A DNA stretch of 64,000 nt from Solirubrobacter pauli (GCF_003633755.1 NZ_RBIL01000001.1:4015426-4079425); one strand, 5' to 3'. Positions 8,011-16,232 are shown, counted from the stretch's first letter. The notes: a model not told the origin generated them from the sequence alone. Numbers and translations are program-made.

Positions 8011-8411
8011 CGAGAGATCAGGGCGTGGGTGACGGGGACGTTCCAGCGGGCCTCGCCGGCGGCGAGCGCCTCATCCTCGCGGTAGTCGCGGTCGCCTTCG
8101 GGGTGGGAGAAGATCACGATGCGGTCGGCCTTGAAGGTCACCAACGCGTCGTCGATGGCCTGGGCCGGCTCGGATTCTCCCACCTGGCCGGCGGCGTCGA
8201 CGCCGTCCTCTTCCAGGCGCTCGACGGTCTCCGTCTGCGCCTCCTCGGCCTCCGCGATGGCGTCATCGGGATCGGACACCCAGAAGGCCAGCTTGGACTG
8301 GTTGGTGGCCGGCGAGAGGACGAGCACCTCCGCGCCCACCACCTCGTCGCCGAGGGTCTCGCGCAACAGCGACGAGTCGATCGGCTCGGGGGTGACGACG
8401 AGCAGTTTCAC
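8007..8411 (-). CDS. Small conserved hypothetical, universal-stress-protein-like
   Basis: A 134-residue acidic soluble protein starting VKLLVVTPEPIDSSLLRETL. An N-terminal beta strand followed by a helix, a central acidic helix (DDAIAEAEEAQTETVERL) and KADRIVIFSHPEGDRDYRED resemble the UspA-type alpha/beta fold; no nucleotide-binding glycine motif is evident. GTG 8411 is chosen because it overlaps the upstream glycosidase stop as GTGA, the coupling style used throughout this operon; an ATG at 8444 lies inside that gene. Its stop overlaps the beginning of the tocopherol cyclase frame. Function unknown. Confidence 0.75.
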   Translation of the reverse strand: MKLLVVTPEPIDSSLLRETLGDEVVGAEVLVLSPATNQSKLAFWVSDPDDAIAEAEEAQTETVERLEEDGVDAAGQVGESEPAQAIDDALVTFKADRIVIFSHPEGDRDYREDEALAAGEARWNVPVTHALISR

Positions 8412-9601
8412 GCGGTCCGCGCTACCCGCGGTCCGGACGGGCAAAACCCCGCGGGGAGGTCCAGCGCGAGCGTCGCGAAGCCGAACCGCTGCTCGCCGTG
8501 GCCCGCGCCGGTGCGCGGGTGGTAGTACTCGCGGAACCCGCTGCGCTGCACCGCGTCGAGCGCGCCCTGGGCGAGCGCGTCGGCCTCGTCATGCGCGCCG
8601 AGCGCCCGCAGCCCGCCGACCAGCAGCCACGCGGTGTTCATCCACGCCGACCCGCGCCAGGTGCGGTACGCGTTGAAGCCCGGCCGGAACGACGGCTCTT
8701 CCATCGACACCGACGGCACGCCGAAGCGCGCGCGGTAGCGGCGCGGGTGCAGCAGGTGCTCCTCGGCGAGGCGGGTGCGGATCTCGACCGGCAGGTGGGT
8801 CAGGGCGAGCGGCGCGAGCGCCGACCAGGTGGAGACCTCGACGCGCTGCTCGTCGCGACCGGCGAGGTCGAAGAACAGGCCGCGCCGGGCGTCCCAGCAG
8901 CGGTCGACGAGCGCGGCCTCGGTGCGCGCGGCCTCCGCGTCCCACGACGCGTCGCCGGTGAGCCGGGCGAGCGCACGCAGCGAGAGGGCGTGCGCGGTGT
9001 TGACCAGCACGTCCTCGACGTGCTCGTCGGTGGTGCGCGTGAGCGTCGCGGCACTCCAGCGGGCGCGTCGGCAACGCTGGACGAGCCGCGCGTAGCCGGG
9101 CTTCCAGTGCGCCATCCGGCCGTAGACGGCGTCGTACTTGGGTGAGTCGTCGAGACCCGACTCGTCGGGGAGGAGGATCGTCAGCATGCCATCGCCGTCG
9201 GGGTCGCGCTCGCGGATCAACCAGCGCGCGTGCGCCTCGAGCGCGGCGAGGTCGGCCGCGGTCGCGCCGCCCGCGTACTCCCACGCGACCGGCAGCAGCG
9301 GCGTCTGGATCGACTCGGTGGCCGTGTCACCGCGGTAGCCGGCGGTGGCGTAGAACGGCGCGCGGCGCCAGCGCGGTGACGCCTGCCAGAACGCGGTGTG
9401 CGGGACGAAGCCGTCCGCACGGCCGGCCCGGACGAGCGTGCGCAGCTCGGCCCGGGCGCGCTCGGGCTCGAGGTGCGACCACGCGACTGCGTGGAAGCAC
9501 GAGTCCCAGCTCCACTGGTGCTGGTAGCGCCGCGGCGACGGGCAGGTGAACGCGAACGGCGTCCCGTCCCGGCGGAGGCCCTCGCGCCAGTTGGCCCGCA
9601 G
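8408..9601 (-). CDS. MGH1-like glycoside hydrolase (GH63-type (alpha/alpha)6 fold); non-canonical start
   Basis: About 397 residues. Visible family blocks: PRRYQHQWSWDSCFHAVAWS, DGFVPHTAFW, TESIQTPLLP, SPKYDAVYG, GSAWMNTAWLLVGGL and FREYYHPRTGAGHG. These match the mannosylglycerate/glucosylglycerate hydrolase and trehalase-like family, which cleaves small alpha-glycosides or compatible solutes. The frame is open from 9628, but the first ATG/GTG/TTG in frame is TTG 9220, which would delete the first third of the catalytic barrel. The likely start is CTG 9601 (LRANWREGL), directly behind GAGGAGGT, itself overlapping the stop of the deacetylase gene. Translation is coupled to neighbours on both sides. 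Substrate unknown. Confidence 0.8.
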   Translation of the reverse strand: MRANWREGLRRDGTPFAFTCPSPRRYQHQWSWDSCFHAVAWSHLEPERARAELRTLVRAGRADGFVPHTAFWQASPRWRRAPFYATAGYRGDTATESIQTPLLPVAWEYAGGATAADLAALEAHARWLIRERDPDGDGMLTILLPDESGLDDSPKYDAVYGRMAHWKPGYARLVQRCRRARWSAATLTRTTDEHVEDVLVNTAHALSLRALARLTGDASWDAEAARTEAALVDRCWDARRGLFFDLAGRDEQRVEVSTWSALAPLALTHLPVEIRTRLAEEHLLHPRRYRARFGVPSVSMEEPSFRPGFNAYRTWRGSAWMNTAWLLVGGLRALGAHDEADALAQGALDAVQRSGFREYYHPRTGAGHGEQRFGFATLALDLPAGFCPSGPRVARTA

Positions 9602-9608
9602 GACCTCC

Positions 9609-10478
9609 TCAGCAGAGGTCGTCGTAGGTCACCGCCGCTCGGTCGCGCGCGACGTGCAACACCCGCTCGACCGCCTCGACGTGGCGTGGGTGGTCGAAGT
9701 CGGCGGGGTGCAGGTCGAGCCGCATGAGGTCACGCGAGAAGCGCGCGCCGGCGCGCACGACCAGCGGCGAGGTGCCGCGCTTGAGCGCGCCGGAGGTGCC
9801 GAGGCAGAGCGCGGGCGTGCGCAGCGGCACGCGCCCGTGCAGGCCGAGCAGCGTGGCCCACCAGTCGAAGCGCTCGGCGAGGACGGTGCGCAGCGCGCCG
9901 GTGTACGCGTAGGCGGGGGCGACGAAGCCGCGCGGCGTGATGCCCGCGTCGACGAGCACGCGGCGGCCGGCCTCGACGGACTCTGCGGTGGCCTCGGCGT
10001 CCATCCCTGCGTACTCGGCCGCGATCCCGCCCTGCCACTGGCGGACGATCCGGGTGCCGAAGCGCGCCGGCCGCGTCTGGCGGTGACGCAGGCCGTGCTG
10101 GGCGATCGCGTCGCCGGCGTCCTGGCGGTCGAGCAGCCAGTAGGCGAGCTCGGGCGAGCGGCTCGTGAACGGGTGCAGCTGCGGCGCGGGGATGACGAGC
10201 AGCGTCACGCGGTCGACGCCGCGGTCGGAGAGCCACTCGCGGATCTCCTGGCAGCGGCGGTACGTCGCCGGCTCCACGTCGTGCAGCGCGATCGCCAGCT
10301 TGGGGCCCGCGACGCGCTCACGGGCGGCGTCGTCGAGGAGCGGGAGCCGGACGTCGTCGTGACCGGGGACGGGCCGCGCGGCTTCGACATGGTGGTTCGG
10401 GCTCGTCTCGTCGAGCCTCGGGTCCTGCGCGCGGCCGGCCGGCCGTGGGTCGTCGCGGTACGGGTCGGCGAACCTCAC
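9609..10478 (-). CDS. DUF2334-type polysaccharide deacetylase
   Basis: A 289-residue protein from GTG 10478 (MRFADPYRDD), overlapping the glycosyltransferase stop as GTGA. The NodB-like fold is indicated by KLAIALHDVEPAT (metal-binding His-Asp), AIAQHGLRH (metal His), the GFVAPAYAYTG block and LDLHPADFDHP near the C-terminus. Members of this family remove acetyl groups from glycans or act in surface polysaccharide modification. No signal peptide or membrane segment is visible, so the substrate is probably a cytosolic precursor, or the protein is exported by another route. Operon position between a GT4 and a glycosidase supports a role in a glycan or glycoside pathway. Confidence 0.85.
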   Translation of the reverse strand: MRFADPYRDDPRPAGRAQDPRLDETSPNHHVEAARPVPGHDDVRLPLLDDAARERVAGPKLAIALHDVEPATYRRCQEIREWLSDRGVDRVTLLVIPAPQLHPFTSRSPELAYWLLDRQDAGDAIAQHGLRHRQTRPARFGTRIVRQWQGGIAAEYAGMDAEATAESVEAGRRVLVDAGITPRGFVAPAYAYTGALRTVLAERFDWWATLLGLHGRVPLRTPALCLGTSGALKRGTSPLVVRAGARFSRDLMRLDLHPADFDHPRHVEAVERVLHVARDRAAVTYDDLC

Positions 10479-11593
10479 AGGGCCTCCAGGTCGGCCAGCT
10501 CGGACGCGAACGCCGTCTCCCATCGGTGCGCGGCGGCGAAGCGCGCGGCGGCGAGCCGGTTCGGCGTGCGCGCCCGTGCACGCTCGATCGCGGCGAGCAG
10601 CGCGTCGACGTCCTCGGCGGGGAACGTCTCGGCGAGCGGGCCGATCACCCGCGCGGACGGCGCGGCTTCGCACGCGACGACGGCGGCGCCGCTGGCGGCC
10701 GCCTCGAACGCGACGAGCCCGAACGTCTCCAGCGCGCCCGGCATCACCACGCAGCGCGCGGCCTCGTAGGCGCGCGCCAGCGCCTCGCGGTCCGGCTCGT
10801 GGCCCAGCATGCGGACGCGGTCGCCCAGCCCGAGCCGGCGCGCGCGGGCGAGCACGTGCTGCTCGGCCGAGCCGGTGCCCATGATCCACAGCGGCCACGG
10901 GTCCTCGGCACGCGCGGCCGCCTCCAGCAGCTCGAAGATGCCCTTCTCGCGTCCGAGCCGCCCGGCGTAGAGCACGTGGTCGCCGCGCCGCACCTCGCCG
11001 CTCGGGAAGAACGCGGGATCGAGCCCGAAGCGCAGCGGCAACGTCGCCTCGCGCCCGGTGTCCCCGAGCGGGTCGCACGCGGCCATCACGGCGTCGACGT
11101 GGCCGTACACGTGACGCAGCCAGCGGCCCAGCGCAGGCCGGTACAGGCGGTCGGGCCCGGGCAGCGCGGCCGCGTCGCGCGCGAGCGAGCCGTGATGGAC
11201 CATCACCACGCGCGCGCCGACCGACCGAGCCGCGGCGACCGCGGCCCGCGGCGCCCAGAACGGGTCGTGCAGGAGGACGACGTCCGGCTCGAGCTCGCGC
11301 AGCAGGTCCACGAGCGGCTTCGATCCGAGCGGCCAGCGGTACCCGTTGCTGGCGGCGACGCGCACCGACGGCAGCGCGCACGTCGGCCCGCTCACGTCGT
11401 GCTGCGCGCCGGGGACGACGAGCCGGTGCTCGAAGGCGCCGGTCCGCGCGGCGTACGCGGCCTTCGCGTCCAGGTACGTGCGGATGCCGCCGCTGCGCTC
11501 CCCATAGAAGAGCGCGACGTCCACGACGCGCAGCGGCCGCTCGGGCTCGACGAGCCGCAGCAGCCCCCGCTCGGGCGCGAGCACGGCGCTCAC
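10475..11593 (-). CDS. GT4-family glycosyltransferase
   Basis: A 372-residue GT-B fold glycosyltransferase. The N-terminal part carries GERSGGIRTYLDAKA, the acceptor-side glycine loop, and HHGSLARD. The C-terminal nucleotide-sugar domain has VLYAGRLGREKGIFELLEA and PGALETFGLVAFEAAASG, with the two glutamates of the E-x7-E motif. It starts at GTG 11593, 6 bases after a GGAGGT ribosome-binding site, and is the first gene of the minus-strand operon GT4 - deacetylase - MGH1 glycosidase - small protein - tocopherol cyclase. Donor and acceptor cannot be read from sequence. Confidence 0.9.
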   Translation of the reverse strand: MSAVLAPERGLLRLVEPERPLRVVDVALFYGERSGGIRTYLDAKAAYAARTGAFEHRLVVPGAQHDVSGPTCALPSVRVAASNGYRWPLGSKPLVDLLRELEPDVVLLHDPFWAPRAAVAAARSVGARVVMVHHGSLARDAAALPGPDRLYRPALGRWLRHVYGHVDAVMAACDPLGDTGREATLPLRFGLDPAFFPSGEVRRGDHVLYAGRLGREKGIFELLEAAARAEDPWPLWIMGTGSAEQHVLARARRLGLGDRVRMLGHEPDREALARAYEAARCVVMPGALETFGLVAFEAAASGAAVVACEAAPSARVIGPLAETFPAEDVDALLAAIERARARTPNRLAAARFAAAHRWETAFASELADLEAL

Positions 11594-11601
11594 GCCCGCA
11601 C

Positions 11602-11607
11602 CTCCGA
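11602..11607 (-). promoter_or_regulatory. Strong ribosome-binding site of the GT4 operon
   Basis: On the minus strand a GGAGGT stretch lies about 6 bases before GTG 11593. It supports that GTG as the operon's first start, rather than the 75-codon frame that reads through the palindromic repeats. Confidence 0.6.
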
Positions 11608-11642
11608 ACCTAAAGGGGTCAGACCCGTTAATGTTCCTTTAG
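11607..11642. repeat. Degenerate copy of the AACCTAAAGGGGTC palindrome
   Basis: The left arm AACCTAAAGGGGTCAGACCC is identical to the perfect palindrome at 11729. The right arm is interrupted by GTTAATGTT before CCTTTAG. It lies in the leader of the GT4 operon, just upstream of the ribosome-binding site. Confidence 0.65.
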
Positions 11643-11728
11643 ATTTCGTGACGAGCGCTTTTTGGCGTAGCAGAGCGGAAGTCGGCGTGTCGGGGAGGTG
11701 CGCGAAGGGCACCGTGTCGCGAAGGTCG

Positions 11729-11757
11729 AACCTAAAGGGGTCAGACCCCTTTAGGTT
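11729..11757. repeat. Perfect 29-base palindrome (14-base arms around one A)
   Basis: AACCTAAAGGGGTC, then A, then the exact reverse complement. It sits 57 bases beyond the stop of the PHP-glycosyltransferase fusion and 136 bases before the next start. It could be a transcription terminator, although it lacks a U-run, or a REP-like element. The copy at 11607 and a half-site CCCTAAAGGGG at 17961 hint at a dispersed family. Confidence 0.7.
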
Positions 11758-11813
11758 GGGGGCGGGTCGGTGGTGCGGTGCTGCCGGGTCGGGTGTTGCG
11801 GTGTCGCTTCGGG

Positions 11814-14060
11814 TCATGCCGCGCGGACCTGGCCGGTGGCCGCCGCGCGAACGTCGAGGGCGCGCATCCAGCCCGCGCCGAGGGCGGCCAAGGAGGCCTC
11901 CCAGGTGCGTTCGCGGACCGCGGCGAGGCCGCCGCGCGCCAGGCGGGAACGGGCGGCGGGGGAGGCCGCGAGGCCGGCGACGGCGTCCGCGACCGCGCTG
12001 ACGCGGGCCGGGCAGAGCATGCCCGTCCGGCCCGAGTCGATCAGCTCGGTCGGGCCGCCCGCCGCCACGGCGACGACGGGCAGTCCCGACGCCTGGGCCT
12101 CCAGCACCACCTGCCCGAAGGTGTCGGTCTGGGAGCAGAAGAGGAAGAGGTCGGCGTCCGCGTACGCCTGGGCGAGCGCGTCGCCCTCGAGCCAGCCGAG
12201 GAACGTGCCGGCGCTGCCCAGGCGGGCGCGCAGCGCGTCCTCCTCGGGGCCGCCGCCGGCCAGCACGAGCTCCAGGCGTGGGTCACGGGCGCGGGCGGCG
12301 AGGAACGCGTCGGCGAGCAGGTCGACGCCCTTCTCCTTCGTCAGCCGGCCGGCGTACAGGACCCGCACGCGACCGTCCGCCTCGCGGGTGCGCAGCGTCG
12401 GCGAGAAGCGCTCGACGTCCACGCCGCGGTCCCAGCGCCCGACGTTCTCCACGCCCATCGTCGCCAGCCGCGCGTCCGACACCGCGCTGGGCGAGAGCAC
12501 CACGTCGCACGCGCCGTAGAAGGCGCCGAGCGCGGCCTCCATCGCGAAGCCGAGCCGCTCGTTGCCGCTGCGCAGCTGCGTGTAGGCGGTCAGCTCGGTG
12601 TGGTACGAGCCCGCGGTCGGCAGGCCGAGCACGCGCCCGATCAGCGCCGACGCCACGCCGGCCGGCCCGGGCGAGCACAGGTGCAGGACGCCGTAGCGGC
12701 CTTCGCTCAGCGACTCGACGACCGCCGGGAGCGACGGCACACCGACGCGCAGCCCGGCGTAGAACGGGATGTCGACCTCGGCCACCGCCGACAGCCGGCG
12801 ATCCACGTGCGGGTCGGTGCCGATGACCTCGACCTCGAAGCCCGGCACGCCGCGCTCGCGGATCTCGTCGATCGTGTGCGTGACGCCGTGCATGCCGCCG
12901 ATGCCGTCGGCGACGAGCGCCACGCGGATCGGCTCGTTCTCGCGCCGCGCGAGCTTGTGCTTCTCGCGGCCGAGGAACGCCGCGGCGGGCGCGTAGGGGA
13001 TCGCGGCGACGCAGGCGCCGAACACGTCGGCGGCGGCCGCCTCGATCTCGCCCGGCGCGGCGATCGCGCGGGCCACCGCGCGTTCCAGGCCGCGCTCGTG
13101 GCAGCGCCGCGCGCGCCGCTCGAGCGCCGCGTGCGAGAAGCCGTCCGACTGGAGGAGGGCGAGCAGGTCGCGCTCGCTCAGGCGCAGGTCCACTGCGTCC
13201 AACCACGCACGGAGCAGGGCCCGGCCGTCCTCGGGACAGAGGTCGGCTCCAACTGTGCCGCTGCGGGCATCGCCCTCCGTCATGACGCGCTCGACCATCC
13301 GCAGGACCGCGCTCGGGTCCGGTGCGGCGCTCGAGTCGCCGCGGCCCAGCGCGCGGACGGCCAAGGCCATCGCCGCGTGGGCCCACTTGGCCGCGGAGCC
13401 CTGGTCACCCTGGGCGTCGACGCGACCCGCGCGGATGTGCGCGAGGAACTCCGCCGGGCCGGGCGCGAACGGCGTCTCCGACCAGGTCCGTCCGATGTCC
13501 ACGCCCGCGTGGTCGTCGCTGCCGCCGACGCCGACGCCGCCGTGCGTCTCGACGTAGATCGCGGCGGGGTGGTTGAGCTCCGGGGCGCGCGAGCCGTTGC
13601 GCACCTCCCAGACCTCGAAGAGCTGGGCGAGCCGGCGGCGGTGGCGCGGCTGCAGCGGCGCCTCGACCGCGTAGAACGGGTGCGCCAGCGCGCACGCGAT
13701 CTCGTGCTCGTGCAGGTAGGCGGCGACCACCTCGACGTCGTCCGCGTGGGCCTGCAACCACGCGTGGTCGTCCGGTGTGATGCCGAAGCAGAGCACGTGC
13801 ACGGCCTGCGGCTCGCCGCGGAAGCGGGCCGTGAGCTCCTCGGAGATGAACACGTCCGGCCGGTCGGCGATCGACAGGACGCCGTCGATCGTGTCGTGGT
13901 CGGTGATGGTCACGAAGTCCATCCCGCGGCGCTTGGCCAGCGAGTAGACCTCCTCGGGCGGCGTCGCGCATTCCGGCAGGCCCAGCGAGCGCTGGACGCC
14001 GAGCTCGGAGACCTCGGATGCCGTGGAGTGGCAGTGGAGGTCTGCACGGCTGGTGGTCAT
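11814..14060 (-). CDS. PHP-domain phosphoesterase fused to GT4 glycosyltransferase
   Basis: A 748-residue two-part protein. Residues about 1-270 form a PHP phosphoesterase: DLHCHSTASE (metal-binding His-x-His), FVTITDHDTIDG, ALAHPFYAVEAP and GGSDDHAG. Residues about 380-740 form a GT4 glycosyltransferase: LVADGIGGMHGVTHTI, GSYHTELTAY, VRVLYAGRLTKEKGVDLLADA and SQTDTFGQVVLEAQASG. The fusion suggests one protein that both removes a phosphate and transfers a sugar, for example in phosphoglycolipid or glucosyl-phosphoglycerate-type chemistry; this is inference. ATG 14060 follows a promoter shared with the gene at 16242 and has almost no room for a leader. No membrane segments. Confidence 0.88.
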   Translation of the reverse strand: MTTSRADLHCHSTASEVSELGVQRSLGLPECATPPEEVYSLAKRRGMDFVTITDHDTIDGVLSIADRPDVFISEELTARFRGEPQAVHVLCFGITPDDHAWLQAHADDVEVVAAYLHEHEIACALAHPFYAVEAPLQPRHRRRLAQLFEVWEVRNGSRAPELNHPAAIYVETHGGVGVGGSDDHAGVDIGRTWSETPFAPGPAEFLAHIRAGRVDAQGDQGSAAKWAHAAMALAVRALGRGDSSAAPDPSAVLRMVERVMTEGDARSGTVGADLCPEDGRALLRAWLDAVDLRLSERDLLALLQSDGFSHAALERRARRCHERGLERAVARAIAAPGEIEAAAADVFGACVAAIPYAPAAAFLGREKHKLARRENEPIRVALVADGIGGMHGVTHTIDEIRERGVPGFEVEVIGTDPHVDRRLSAVAEVDIPFYAGLRVGVPSLPAVVESLSEGRYGVLHLCSPGPAGVASALIGRVLGLPTAGSYHTELTAYTQLRSGNERLGFAMEAALGAFYGACDVVLSPSAVSDARLATMGVENVGRWDRGVDVERFSPTLRTREADGRVRVLYAGRLTKEKGVDLLADAFLAARARDPRLELVLAGGGPEEDALRARLGSAGTFLGWLEGDALAQAYADADLFLFCSQTDTFGQVVLEAQASGLPVVAVAAGGPTELIDSGRTGMLCPARVSAVADAVAGLAASPAARSRLARGGLAAVRERTWEASLAALGAGWMRALDVRAAATGQVRAA

Positions 14061-14069
14061 GTCCGCAGA

Positions 14070-14098
14070 ATCGTCCTGGTACGCAGGTCTTTTGTGAT
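14070..14098 (-). promoter_or_regulatory. Promoter of the PHP-GT4 gene (ATCACA-17-GACGAT)
   Basis: On the minus strand: ATCACA (14098-14093), a 17-base spacer containing CCTGCGT, then GACGAT (14075-14070), TCTGCGGAC and the ATG. The start codon lies nine bases after the -10-like box, so the transcript should be leaderless or nearly so. The same layout and 18 identical bases ending in ATG occur before the gene at 16242. Confidence 0.65.
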
Positions 14099-14172
14099 CA
14101 AGCCGCAACGAAGCGGTGATCGTCCTGTGAACATCCGCACGAGTCGACCCGGTCGCGGCGAAGCTGCAGCCC

Positions 14173-16191
14173 GTGAAGGTGCGCACGTGGGAAGGCCGCG
14201 CGGAGGACCAGTTCATCCAGCTGACCGAGGGCATGGTCGCGGCGGAGACGCTCGAGGACCCGGTCGACTCCACCGACTTCACGGTCGAGGAGCTCGGGTC
14301 GCGGCATCGACTGATCACGGTGGCGCCCCGCGCGCACCGCATGGGGCTCGCGCTGCCCGGGCACCCGGAGCAGCGCTTCATCGGGCTCGGCGCCCGGCAC
14401 GGGTTGCACGTCGACCAGGCCGGTCGCGCGCTGCAGCTCGGCGCCGACCGCGCGTACACGGGGCCGGACTGCCCGCCGGACATGCTCGACGTCGGCGGGA
14501 TCCCGCAGGGCGACTACGCGCCCGTCCCGTTCGTGCTCTCGTCGCGCGGCTGGGCGGCGTGGGTGGACAACGACGGCCACGGCGTGCGCTTTGAGCTCGG
14601 CGACGAGGTGATCCTCTCCACGCGCGCCGCCGCCGGCCCGCTGCGGGTGCACCTCTTCACGCACGCGTCGCCGGCCGCACGGCTGCGCGCGTTCCTGAGG
14701 CTCACCGGCCTGCCGCCCGTCCTGCCGGAGTGGGCGTACGGGTTCTGGAAGAGCCGCGACGTCTACCCGCACCAGCGCGACGCCGAGGCCGACCACGCAG
14801 GCCACCGGCAGCACGGCATCCCGCTCGACGCGATCGTGCTCGACTCGCCGTGGGCGACGCAATACAACACGTGGGAGTTCAACCCGCACCAGTTCCCCGA
14901 CGCCGTCGGCTACGTCCGGCGACTGCGCGAGGACGGCGTGCGCACGGTCGTGTGGGTGGCGCCGTGGGTGAACCTGGACTCGCGCGAGGGCCAGTACCCG
15001 CCGGACGACGAGTCCGCCCGACTGCACCGCGAGCCCGCGCCCAACTACGAGCCGCGCCACTTCGTCAAGGCCGCCGACGGCGACCCGCTCGTCGCCAAGT
15101 GGTGGATGGGCAAGGGCTCCCCGGTGGACTTCACGTCGCCGGAGGCGGAGGCGTGGTGGCGCGAGCAGGCCAAGGGGGTGCTCGCGCTCGGCGTCGAGGG
15201 CATCAAGGCCGACGACGGCGAGGGCTGGTACATCCCCGACGACGCCCGCTTCGCCGACGGCACGACGGGCGCGCAGGCGGCCTGGGGGCACGGGCTCCGG
15301 TACCGGCGGAGCATGCAGCGCGCGCTGGACGAGGTGCACCCGGGCACGGGCGTGCTGTTCGGCCGGCCGGGGTGGACGGGCCAGCAGGCGGTCGGCATCA
15401 CCTGGGGCGGCGACCAGCCGAGCGACTTCTGGTCGCTGCGGACGCTCGTCGCCGCGACGCTCACCGCCGCCGCGACCGGCTTCAGCAACTGGTCGCACGA
15501 CGTCGGCGGCTACCTGGGCGAGCGGCTCACCGCGCGGGCGCCGAAGGAGCTGCTCGCGCGCTGGGTGCAGTTCGGCTGCTTCACGCCGCTGATGCAGGCG
15601 CACGCGCGGTTCGAGCAGGAGGCGTGGACGTACGACGAGGAGCTGCTCGACCTCTACCGGGCGCACGTGCTCCTGCACGAGCGGCTCGTCCCGTACGTGC
15701 GCGCGGCGGCGGCGACCGCGGCCCGCACGGGGCTGCCGATCGTGCGGCCGCTCGCGCTGACCGATCCGCGCGACGTACGCGGCTGGTCGATCGCCGACGC
15801 GTACGGCTACGGCCCGTCGCTGTGGGTCGCGCCCGTGCTGGAGGACGGCGCGCGCAGCGTCCACGTCGACCTCCCGCGCGGCGACTGGATCGACTGGCAC
15901 ACCGGCGCGCAGGTCGCCGGCGGCGGTGAGGTCGACGCGCCGGCGCCGCTGGACCGCATCCCGGTGTGGGTCCGCCGCGGCGCGCTGATCCCCACCTACC
16001 CGGCCGAGCACGTCGCGCGCGGGCTGGGGGACACGCCCGAGCGCGAGCGCCCGCTGGAGGTGACGCTGTGGGGCGAGCCGGTGGGCGGCCGCGCGCTCGT
16101 CCGCCTCGCCGACGGCACGAGGATCCGCTACGAGCGCGGCGAAGTGTCCGTGAGCCCCGACCGCCGGGTGGACTTCCGGGTCCGCACCTAG
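14173..16191 (+). CDS. GH31-family alpha-glycosidase
   Basis: A 672-residue retaining glycosidase starting at GTG 14173 (MKVRTWEGRAEDQF). It has the N-terminal beta-sandwich typical of GH31 (about 1-170), then the barrel with LPEWAYGFWKSRDVYP, DSPWATQYNTWEFN, VVWVAPWVN, the nucleophile block GIKADDGEGWYIP, the acid/base block ITWGGDQPSDFWSL and NWSHDVGGYLG, and FGCFTPLMQAHAR. The C-terminal beta domains close with PVWVRRGALIPTY. No signal peptide, so it is probably cytosolic. It is divergent from the PHP-GT4 gene over 112 bases and is followed 50 bases later by the phosphodiester glycosidase. Expected activity: alpha-glucosidase, alpha-xylosidase or sulfoquinovosidase type; the choice is not resolved. 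Confidence 0.9.
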   Translation: MKVRTWEGRAEDQFIQLTEGMVAAETLEDPVDSTDFTVEELGSRHRLITVAPRAHRMGLALPGHPEQRFIGLGARHGLHVDQAGRALQLGADRAYTGPDCPPDMLDVGGIPQGDYAPVPFVLSSRGWAAWVDNDGHGVRFELGDEVILSTRAAAGPLRVHLFTHASPAARLRAFLRLTGLPPVLPEWAYGFWKSRDVYPHQRDAEADHAGHRQHGIPLDAIVLDSPWATQYNTWEFNPHQFPDAVGYVRRLREDGVRTVVWVAPWVNLDSREGQYPPDDESARLHREPAPNYEPRHFVKAADGDPLVAKWWMGKGSPVDFTSPEAEAWWREQAKGVLALGVEGIKADDGEGWYIPDDARFADGTTGAQAAWGHGLRYRRSMQRALDEVHPGTGVLFGRPGWTGQQAVGITWGGDQPSDFWSLRTLVAATLTAAATGFSNWSHDVGGYLGERLTARAPKELLARWVQFGCFTPLMQAHARFEQEAWTYDEELLDLYRAHVLLHERLVPYVRAAAATAARTGLPIVRPLALTDPRDVRGWSIADAYGYGPSLWVAPVLEDGARSVHVDLPRGDWIDWHTGAQVAGGGEVDAPAPLDRIPVWVRRGALIPTYPAEHVARGLGDTPERERPLEVTLWGEPVGGRALVRLADGTRIRYERGEVSVSPDRRVDFRVRT

Positions 16192-16203
16192 CCCAACGGT
16201 CTG

Positions 16204-16232
16204 TTCACAACTTCCCTGCGTCCAAGGACGAT
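16204..16232 (+). promoter_or_regulatory. Promoter of the phosphodiester glycosidase gene (TTCACA-17-GACGAT)
   Basis: TTCACA (16204-16209), 17-base spacer containing CCTGCGT, then GACGAT (16227-16232), TCTGCGGAC and ATG 16242. It is almost identical to the promoter of the minus-strand gene starting at 14060 and again leaves no room for a leader. Upstream GH31 readthrough is possible as a second route of expression. Confidence 0.65.

Noticed and set aside
11729-11757. The palindrome as proof of a mobile REP/RAYT element.
   Set aside because: Only one perfect and one degenerate copy are visible and no Y1-type transposase gene is present.
11590-11817. A 75-codon minus-strand frame ending in a GTGA overlap with the GT4 gene.
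   Set aside because: It reads straight through the palindromic repeats, resembles nothing and has repeated GSDPF segments caused by the repeat itself.
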